NCBI GenBank assembly: GCA_039188505.1
Contig: JBCCZC010000403.1
Location: 1-5,358 of the forward strand
Direction: 5' to 3'
DNA: 5,358 nt
Source: JBCCZC01 sp039188505
GTDB taxonomy: Bacteria > Pseudomonadota > Gammaproteobacteria > Xanthomonadales > SZUA-38
The position numbers were made by a program, and so were the translations under genes. The notes beneath the pieces are model-generated. The model had not been told where the DNA came from and searched no databases. It worked only from the letters and a program-made list of their open reading frames with translations. Below are positions 1 to 5,358 of this stretch, piece by piece (within the stretch, counting starts at the first letter, position 1; each line of letters starts with the position of its first letter).

Positions 1-1
1 C

Positions 2-631
2 CACGCCATGGGCGGCATGGCGGCGCAGATCCCGGTCAAGAACGATCCGGAAGCCAACGCCGCAGCCCTCGAGAAGGTGCGCGTGGACAAGGAGCGCGAG
101 GCCTCCAACGGTCATGACGGGACCTGGGTCGCGCACCCGGCGCTGATCCCGCTGGCGATGGAGATCTTCGACAGTCACATGCCGAACGCCAACCAGGTGG
201 ACCGACTGCGTGAGGACGTGGAGATCACCCGCGACGACCTCATTGCCGTGCCCGACGGCACGATCACGGAGGCCGGTGTCCGAGGCAACCTGCGCGTGGC
301 CATCGAGTACCTCGCGGCGTGGATCGGCGGCAACGGCTGCGTGCCCATCGACAACCTGATGGAGGATGCCGCGACCGCGGAGATCGCCCGGGCGCAGGTC
401 TGGCAGTGGGTGCGATACCCGGCCGGCCGGCTCGACGACGGCCGCGACATCTCCTTCGAGCTGGCCCTCGGCTGGCTCGACGAGGAGGCGCGCCAGCTGC
501 GCACCGAACTCGGCGACGGGGCCTGGAATAGCGGCAACTACGCCACGGCTACTCGACTTTTTCGGACGCTCATCGAGAAGGACGACTTCGTGAGCTTCCT
601 GACGCTGCCTGCCTACGAATTGCTGGATTGA
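2..631 (+). CDS. aceB: Malate synthase A, C-terminal part (5' end outside window)
   Basis: Second enzyme of the glyoxylate shunt: it condenses glyoxylate with acetyl-CoA to give malate and CoA in the cytoplasm. The frame is open from the first bases (His-Ala-Met-Gly-Gly-Met), so the internal ATG at 8 is not the start and the N-terminal part is missing. About 209 residues are visible; the E. coli enzyme has about 533. Recognisable malate synthase blocks are AMGGMAAQIPVKND at the left edge, DGTWVAHP near 118-140, and GNGCVPIDNLMEDAATAEIARAQVWQW near 329-409. The MEDAAT segment (359-376) carries the Asp (365-367) that I take, from family knowledge, as the catalytic base. The C terminus FLTLPAYELLD is typical of the A isoform. 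The stop TGA (629-631) lies 13 bases before aceA, indicating co-transcription. No frameshift or internal stop was seen. Assignment as isoform A rather than G rests on these blocks and the aceA neighbour. Confidence 0.96.
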   Translation, partial: HAMGGMAAQIPVKNDPEANAAALEKVRVDKEREASNGHDGTWVAHPALIPLAMEIFDSHMPNANQVDRLREDVEITRDDLIAVPDGTITEAGVRGNLRVAIEYLAAWIGGNGCVPIDNLMEDAATAEIARAQVWQWVRYPAGRLDDGRDISFELALGWLDEEARQLRTELGDGAWNSGNYATATRLFRTLIEKDDFVSFLTLPAYELLD

Positions 632-636
632 GGAGA
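631..636 (+). promoter_or_regulatory. Ribosome binding site of aceA
   Basis: AGGAGA lies 8 bases before the ATG at 645 and begins at the last base of the aceB stop codon (TGA, 629-631). This good Shine-Dalgarno match fixes the aceA start and places it within reach of ribosomes finishing aceB, consistent with an aceBA operon. Confidence 0.8.
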
Positions 637-644
637 CACCGACG

Positions 645-1931
<1,287 letters not shown>

Positions 1932-1937
1932 TTACTG

Positions 1938-1965
1938 GGCCGCGAGTGGGGTTCCGCTCGCGGCC
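1938..1965 (+). terminator. Hairpin terminator after aceA, between convergent genes
   Basis: GGCCGCGAG (1938-1946) pairs perfectly with CTCGCGGCC (1957-1965). The stem extends inward by T1947-G1956, G1948-C1955 and G1949-C1954 to 12 bp, leaving the 4-base loop GGTT. It begins 7 bases after the aceA stop codon. There is no T-run after it on either strand, so a classic intrinsic terminator is not proven; it could act as a weak or Rho-assisted terminator or as a 3'-end stabiliser. The T-G pair forms only in the + strand transcript (it would be A-C on the other strand), so the aceA message folds slightly better. It may still also serve the convergent terB-like gene, whose stop is 21 bases away. 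Confidence 0.6.
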
Positions 1966-1985
1966 GATCCTGCCGGCGCCCGGCG

Positions 1986-2456
1986 TCAGGCGGGCTGCTG
2001 GGACGGGCCGTCCTGCTGCGCCACGCTCAGGCGCAGGCGCTCCACGGTCCGGGTGGGCACCTCGATCAGGCTGGCGACGCGCTTGACCAGGCGCTCTTCC
2101 AGATCGTGCAGCTCCCCGTCGGCGAAAGCCACGTGCCACAGATCCCCGATGAGCCGTTCCTTCTGCGGTCGGGTCGAGTATTCCTTGATCAGGCTGGTGT
2201 AGATATTGAGCGACACCGCGCATTCGGACTCCGCCTCGGCATCGTCGACGAGCTGGCGGGTCTCCTCGGCGCTGAGGTTGAAGGCGCGCTGGATCGAGCG
2301 GGCGATCGACGCGCGCTCGCGGTAGTGAATCTTGAAGTCGGCACGACACATTTCGAGCAGAAGCGCGCCCGTGGCGAGGCGTAGCTGATGCTCCACCTCG
2401 GCCGGCACACTCGCGTTCGGCTCGAGCGCAGCCTGAATCCTTTCCCACATGCCCAT
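1986..2456 (-). CDS. TerB-family protein (tellurite-resistance TerB-like domain)
   Basis: A 156-residue cytoplasmic, helical, acidic protein without signal peptide or membrane segment. It resembles the stand-alone TerB-like proteins of proteobacteria (I believe COG4103). The precise function is unknown; TerB domains bind divalent metal through conserved acidic residues and act near membranes or in stress responses. The two half-motifs are visible: CRADFKIHYRERASIARSIQRAFNLS-type at 37-62 (Asp40, Glu47) and VAFADGELHDLEERLVKRVASL at 109-130 (Asp113, Glu115, Glu120, Glu121), forming an internal pseudo-repeat. No other ter gene (terA, C, D, E, Z) is in the window, so tellurite resistance should not be inferred. 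It lies 75 bases downstream of the yjgR-like gene on the same strand and converges on aceA. The start could be 2456 or the ATG at 2450 (third residue); neither has a good Shine-Dalgarno. The family call is fairly secure, the role is not. Confidence 0.85.
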   Translation of the reverse strand: MGMWERIQAALEPNASVPAEVEHQLRLATGALLLEMCRADFKIHYRERASIARSIQRAFNLSAEETRQLVDDAEAESECAVSLNIYTSLIKEYSTRPQKERLIGDLWHVAFADGELHDLEERLVKRVASLIEVPTRTVERLRLSVAQQDGPSQQPA

Positions 2457-2463
2457 CCGGACT

Positions 2464-2492
2464 ATGCTAGCAGATGGCCCGGAGGCCTCGAA
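2464..2492 (-). promoter_or_regulatory. Candidate sigma70 promoter of the terB-like gene
   Basis: Read on the - strand there is TTCGAG (2487-2492, weak -35), a 17-base spacer, and TAGCAT (2464-2469) preceded by TG one base away, giving the extended -10 pattern TGCTAGCAT. Only 7 bases separate the -10 from the ATG at 2456, so a transcript would begin at or next to the start codon and be nearly leaderless. The -35 matches only 3 of 6 consensus bases. This is a pattern match only. Confidence 0.35.
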
Positions 2493-2522
2493 GTGACCGG
2501 GTTGCAGGACGTGCGCGTCTGC

Positions 2523-2542
2523 CGCGCCGCTTCAACGGCGCG
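2523..2542 (-). other. GC hairpin over the stop codon of the yjgR-like gene
   Basis: CGCGCCG (2523-2529) and CGGCGCG (2536-2542) form a perfect 7-bp stem with a 6-base loop that contains the TGA stop (2534-2532) of the ATPase gene. There is no T-run after it on the - strand, so it is poor evidence for termination. It could attenuate read-through into the terB-like gene or stabilise the 3' end, or be a chance product of GC-rich sequence. Confidence 0.25.
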
Positions 2543-3986
2543 ACAGCGAGCCCAGGATCCCCCGGACGAGCTTGTTCCCGAGCTGGGTCGCAACCGAGCG
2601 CGCGGCGGATTTCAGCGCCGCTTCCCAGACGCTCTGACGGTTCGAGCTGCGTTTCTTCGGCTTCTCTTCGGCGTCGGCCTTCGCGGCTTCGGCGGCCCGC
2701 ACCTCGGCGCGCTTGGCCAGCATTTCCTCGGCCGATTCCCGGTCGACCGCCTCGTCATAACGGCCGCCGATGGGGCTTGCGGCGCGCACGCGCTTCCGTT
2801 CCGCGTCGGTGATGGGGCCCATGCGAGAGCGGGGCGGGGCGACCAGGACGTGATCGGCCATCGTCGGTACGCCCTTGTCCGCGAGCGTCGAGACGATGGC
2901 TTCACCCACGCCGACCTCGGTAAGCGCCCGCTCGATGTCGAGGTTCGGATTGGGGACAAAATTCTCGGCGACGGCCTTGATCGTGCGCCGGTCCTTCGGC
3001 GTGTACGCGCGCAGCGCGTGCTGGACGCGGTTGCCGAGCTGGCCGAGCACGTCCTCGGGGACGTCCGACGGGTTCTGGGTGCAGAAGTAGACGCCGACCC
3101 CCTTCGATCGGATCAGGCGAACGACCTGTTCGACCTTCTCCAGCAGGGGTTTCGGCGCATCGTCGAAGAGCAGGTGGGCCTCATCGAAGAAGAACACGAG
3201 CTTCGGTTTGTCGAGATCGCCAACCTCGGGTAGCTCTTCGAAGAGCTCCGACAGCAGCCAGAGCAGGAACGTCGAGTAGAGCTTCGGATTGTGGATCAGA
3301 TCGCGTGCGTCCAGGACGTTCACGATGCCACGGCCGGAGAAGTCGATCCGCATGAAGTCGGCGAGGTCGAGCGCCGGCTCGCCGAAGAGGCTCTCGGCGC
3401 CGGCATTCTCGAGCACCAGCAGTCGACGCTGGATCGCGCCGATGGACGCAGCCGTCACGCGGCCGTACTCCCTTGATATCTCTCGATGGTTCTCGGCAAC
3501 GAAATTCAGCAGCGCCCGAAGATCGTCCAGCTCGAGCAGCAGCAGCCCCTCGTCGTCCGCCACGGTGAAGGCGACGTTGAGCACGCCCTCCTGCGTGTCG
3601 TTGAGCTGGAGCAGGCGCGAGAGGAGCAGCGGGCCAAGCTCGGACACGGTGGTCCTGATCGGGTGGCCGTTCTTGCCGAAGAGGTCCCAGAAAACGCAGG
3701 GGAAGCCTTCCTGTTCATAGTCCGTGAGCTCAAGCTTCGTCACCCGCTTGTCGATGCCGCCGGACGGCTTGCCGGGCTGGCTCAGGCCGGAGAGATCGCC
3801 CTTCACGTCGGCGAGGAACACGGGCACCCCCTGGCGTGAGAACTGTTCGGTCAGCACCTGGAGGGTGACGGTCTTTCCGGTGCCCGTCGCGCCGGCAATG
3901 AGCCCGTGCCGGTTCGCGTAGCGTCCGAGGATCCTCGCCGGCTGCTCGCCCGCGCCGAAATAGAACTCGATAGCTTCATTCGTCAC
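2532..3986 (-). CDS. yjgR: YjgR-like HerA/FtsK-superfamily P-loop ATPase (DUF853)
   Basis: Putative cytoplasmic ATPase of the HerA-like family to which E. coli YjgR (about 500 residues) belongs. Relatives include DNA-translocating helicases, but the substrate of YjgR proteins is unknown. From the GTG start it has 484 residues. The N-terminal block NRHGLIAGATGTGKTV contains Walker A (G32 to T39, Lys38), followed by VPVFLADVKGDLSG (54-67). Walker B is KLVFFFDEAH (262-271, Asp268-Glu269), followed by GVYFCTQNP (298-306) and LGQLGNRVQHALRAYTP (314-330), a conserved HerA-type stretch. Residues 415-450 are highly charged and Ala/Glu/Lys-rich, a likely helical linker. The GTG at 3986 is chosen because AGGAG stands 6 bases upstream and the length fits the family; an ATG at 4010 would add eight residues but lacks a Shine-Dalgarno. 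The frame extends open to 4154, but that extension does not look like protein. The terB-like gene follows 75 bases downstream. Confidence 0.93.
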   Translation of the reverse strand: MTNEAIEFYFGAGEQPARILGRYANRHGLIAGATGTGKTVTLQVLTEQFSRQGVPVFLADVKGDLSGLSQPGKPSGGIDKRVTKLELTDYEQEGFPCVFWDLFGKNGHPIRTTVSELGPLLLSRLLQLNDTQEGVLNVAFTVADDEGLLLLELDDLRALLNFVAENHREISREYGRVTAASIGAIQRRLLVLENAGAESLFGEPALDLADFMRIDFSGRGIVNVLDARDLIHNPKLYSTFLLWLLSELFEELPEVGDLDKPKLVFFFDEAHLLFDDAPKPLLEKVEQVVRLIRSKGVGVYFCTQNPSDVPEDVLGQLGNRVQHALRAYTPKDRRTIKAVAENFVPNPNLDIERALTEVGVGEAIVSTLADKGVPTMADHVLVAPPRSRMGPITDAERKRVRAASPIGGRYDEAVDRESAEEMLAKRAEVRAAEAAKADAEEKPKKRSSNRQSVWEAALKSAARSVATQLGNKLVRGILGSLSRR

Positions 3987-3992
3987 GGCCCG

Positions 3993-3997
3993 CTCCT
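3993..3997 (-). promoter_or_regulatory. Ribosome binding site deciding the GTG start of the yjgR-like gene
   Basis: On the - strand AGGAG (within GGACAGGAGCGGGCC) lies 6 bases before the GTG at 3986. The upstream in-frame ATG at 4010 has no purine-rich sequence in front of it. This favours the GTG as the real start. Confidence 0.7.
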
Positions 3998-4163
3998 GTC
4001 CTGACCCCATGGAAGGGCGCAACTTTAGTGTAGTGCCTCGAGGATTCCTATACGGCCAGGGCGAGACGCAAGGCGGCTGGCAGAGCAGGTCATGCCGGAA
4101 AGGGTGGTTCGCCTGCCCAGGTGATCCGATGCTGCCAGGCGACCGGCGGCGCACGGGCTTCGG

Positions 4164-4280
4164 GAGCGAGCACGCGGCCCCGCGCCGGCCTCGTGCTCTT
4201 TGCCCGTATCGTCAAACGGGTCGCAAACCGCGCGCGTCCGAGCGCGGGAGGCTGGTTGGCCTGGAGCCGCGTGCTCGCTC
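4164..4280 (+). repeat. Long inverted repeat enclosing a branched fold: candidate structured RNA or palindromic element
   Basis: The arms GAGCGAGCACGCGGC (4164-4178) and GCCGCGTGCTCGCTC (4266-4280) are perfect 15-bp complements separated by 87 bases. Inside, 4184-4192 pairs with 4248-4256 (9 bp including two G-T pairs), and within that two hairpins fit: 4203-4207 with 4216-4220 (5 bp, 8-base loop) and 4228-4233 with 4242-4247 (6 bp, 8-base loop). The last hairpin abuts the 9-bp helix at 4247/4248, allowing a three-way junction. The two G-T pairs become C-A mismatches on the other strand, so an RNA would fold better from the + strand, the direction of ffh. It could be a leader or small RNA, or a short non-autonomous mobile element with 15-bp terminal inverted repeats; no flanking target duplication is apparent. 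I recognise no known family. No T-run follows, so it is not an ordinary intrinsic terminator. Confidence 0.5.
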
Positions 4281-4347
4281 TGACCGCATGGGTGTCCCCG
4301 AGATAGGTCACTCACAAAGGCCACGGGTGCCGCATGGCGGCCCGGAA

Positions 4348-4356
4348 TGCTAGACT
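4348..4356 (+). promoter_or_regulatory. Candidate extended -10 promoter of ffh
   Basis: TGCTAGACT fits the extended -10 pattern TGnTAnnnT, with hexamer TAGACT at 4351-4356. No -35 of any quality is found 16-18 bases upstream (the 17-base position reads TGCCGC), which extended -10 promoters can tolerate. Transcription would begin near 4363, giving a leader of roughly 25 bases before the ATG at 4388. Confidence 0.35.
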
Positions 4357-4387
4357 CCGCGGTCCTCTTTGCTGGTGCGCCTCAGCC

Positions 4388-5358
4388 ATGTTCGACACCC
4401 TCAGCGATCGTCTCTCCGGTACTCTGCAGCGCCTCCGTGGCCAGGCGCGGATCACCGAAGACAACATCAAGGACGCGCTGCGCGACGTACGGATCGCGCT
4501 GCTCGAGGCCGACGTGGCCCTGCCGGTGGTGCAGGATTTCGTCGCCCGGGTCCGGCAAAAGGCGCTCGGCACCGACGTCCTCACCGGGCTCACCAGCGGC
4601 CAGGCGTTCATCCGCGTTGTTCACGAGGAACTCGTTCGGGTCCTCGGTGAGGCGACATCCGGCCTGGACCTCAAGGCATCACCCCCGGTTGTGGTCCTTA
4701 TGGCGGGACTCCAGGGCGCAGGCAAGACCACCACCATCGGCAAGCTCGCGCACCTGCTGAAGAGCCGCGAGAACAAGCGGGTGATGGTCGTCAGCGCCGA
4801 CGTGCACCGGCCGGCCGCCATCGCGCAGCTCGAGACCCTGGCCGGGCAGGCGGATGTCGACTTCCACGCGTCGTCGGCAGACGAGAAGCCGGTCGCCATC
4901 GTGCGCGGCGCGGTGGAGGCTGCGAAGAAGGCCTTCATGGACGTGCTGCTGGTCGATACGGCGGGTCGCCTGGCCATCGACGACGAGATGATGGCCGAGA
5001 TCCGCGAGGTCCACGCGGCGATCAATCCGAACGAGACGCTCTTCGTCGTCGACGCGATGACCGGTCAGGATGCCGCCAATACGGCCAAGGCTTTCTCGGA
5101 GGCGCTCGCTCTCACGGGCGTTGTCCTGACCAAGGCGGACGGTGACGCCCGCGGCGGTGCGGCGCTGTCGGTCAAGTCGATCACCGGCAAGCCGATCAAG
5201 TACATCGGCGTCAGCGAGAAGATCGACGGGATCGAGCCGTTTCACCCGGACCGGATCGCTCAGCGCATCCTGGGCATGGGCGACGTGCTCACGCTCGTCG
5301 AGGAAGTCGAGCGCAAGGTCTACAAGAAGAAGGCCGAGAAACTTGCCCGCAAGGTGTC
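4388..5358 (+). CDS. ffh: Signal recognition particle protein Ffh (3' end outside window)
   Basis: The SRP54-family GTPase binds 4.5S RNA and the signal sequences of nascent chains, and docks with FtsY to deliver ribosomes to the membrane translocon. 323 codons are visible of about 450 usual. The N domain occupies about residues 1-90 (MFDTLSDRLSGTLQ, EADVALPVVQDF). The G domain shows GLQGAGKTTT (107-116, P-loop, Lys113), ADVHRPAAIAQL (137-148), DTAGR (190-194), TKAD (248-251) followed by GDARGG, and the closing blocks FHPDRIAQRILGMGDV (285-300). The sequence then enters VEEVERKVYKKKAEKLARKV, the start of the methionine-rich M domain, and leaves the window. TKAD differs from the TKVD or TKLD I expect, at the variable position only. 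The start is standard for the family; its Shine-Dalgarno is weak (GGTG, 10 bases upstream). In many proteobacteria rpsP-rimM-trmD-rplS follows; that would lie beyond the window. Confidence 0.97.
   Translation, partial: MFDTLSDRLSGTLQRLRGQARITEDNIKDALRDVRIALLEADVALPVVQDFVARVRQKALGTDVLTGLTSGQAFIRVVHEELVRVLGEATSGLDLKASPPVVVLMAGLQGAGKTTTIGKLAHLLKSRENKRVMVVSADVHRPAAIAQLETLAGQADVDFHASSADEKPVAIVRGAVEAAKKAFMDVLLVDTAGRLAIDDEMMAEIREVHAAINPNETLFVVDAMTGQDAANTAKAFSEALALTGVVLTKADGDARGGAALSVKSITGKPIKYIGVSEKIDGIEPFHPDRIAQRILGMGDVLTLVEEVERKVYKKKAEKLARKV

Larger units (their letters stand above)
3987..4387. other. Divergent intergenic region, 401 bases, no credible gene
   Basis: This is the gap between the diverging yjgR-like gene and ffh. 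Short open frames cross it on both strands, but their translations are rich in Arg, Ala, Gly, Pro and Ser, lack any recognised motif, and have no convincing ribosome binding site. Contents seen: the Shine-Dalgarno of the ATPase gene; a TACACT-like -10 on the - strand near 4027-4032 without a matching -35; the 8-bp palindrome CCTCGAGG (4036-4043); a 7-bp inverted pair TCGCCTG (4109-4115) / CAGGCGA (4136-4142); the large folded element 4164-4280; and a candidate ffh promoter at 4348-4356. No tRNA or recognised small RNA was found by eye. In some gammaproteobacteria a cytochrome c assembly gene (ypjD/ccsA type) lies divergent to ffh; no hydrophobic remnant of one is visible here. Confidence 0.6.

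Noticed and set aside
2388..3233. 281-codon open frame on the + strand across the yjgR-like gene
   Set aside because: Codon-aligned antisense shadow of a gene with clear Walker motifs; no recognisable protein features and it begins inside the terB-like gene.
4086..4106. Stretch GGTCATGCCGGAAAGG faintly like the SRP RNA (4.5S) core with its GGAA loop
   Set aside because: The conserved 3' side (GAAGCAGC type) is absent and no enclosing long hairpin forms, so the resemblance is judged accidental even though ffh is next door.
4100..4125. GGTTCGCCT segment resembling a tRNA T-loop
   Set aside because: The flanking 5-base stems do not pair and no acceptor, D or anticodon arms are present.
4009..4353. 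Short open frames on both strands of the divergent gap (about 60-115 codons)
   Set aside because: Low-complexity Arg/Gly/Pro/Ser translations, no Shine-Dalgarno, no motif or membrane segment, and several overlap the folded element.
4679..5245. 188-codon open frame on the - strand inside ffh
   Set aside because: Codon-aligned antisense shadow of ffh, whose G motifs are unmistakable on the + strand.

Overview
The window is G+C-rich, densely coding bacterial chromosome with strong G/C preference at third codon positions. The proteins most resemble gammaproteobacterial versions as I remember them: an AceA very close to the E. coli enzyme, a YjgR-type HerA-like ATPase, and an Ffh with the GDARGGAAL and LGMGDV blocks. 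A free-living proteobacterium, probably a gammaproteobacterium, is therefore likely; I cannot name a genus. No mobile element, CRISPR array, tRNA or rRNA was recognised.

Layout. (1) Positions 2-1931, + strand: the 3' part of malate synthase A (aceB), followed after 13 bases by a complete isocitrate lyase gene (aceA). These are the two glyoxylate-shunt enzymes, here as an aceBA operon with no aceK after it. A strong hairpin at 1938-1965 closes the operon. (2) Positions 1986-3986, - strand and convergent with aceA: a yjgR-like HerA/FtsK-superfamily ATPase gene and, 75 bases downstream of it, a small TerB-family gene. (3) Positions 3987-4387: a 401-base divergent gap without a credible gene. It contains the most unusual structure of the window, a 15-bp perfect inverted repeat (4164-4178 / 4266-4280) enclosing further nested helices, so that 117 bases can fold into one closed, branched RNA-like shape. 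(4) Positions 4388-5358, + strand: the 5' two thirds of ffh, the signal recognition particle GTPase, running off the window in or near the start of its M domain.

How the genes work together. AceA splits isocitrate into glyoxylate and succinate, and AceB condenses glyoxylate with acetyl-CoA to malate, allowing growth on acetate or fatty acids. The yjgR-like and terB-like genes are same-strand neighbours of unclear function. Ffh is an unrelated essential housekeeping gene. Nothing here is clearly a new multi-gene system. The best candidate for something undescribed is the folded element upstream of ffh; its function is unknown.
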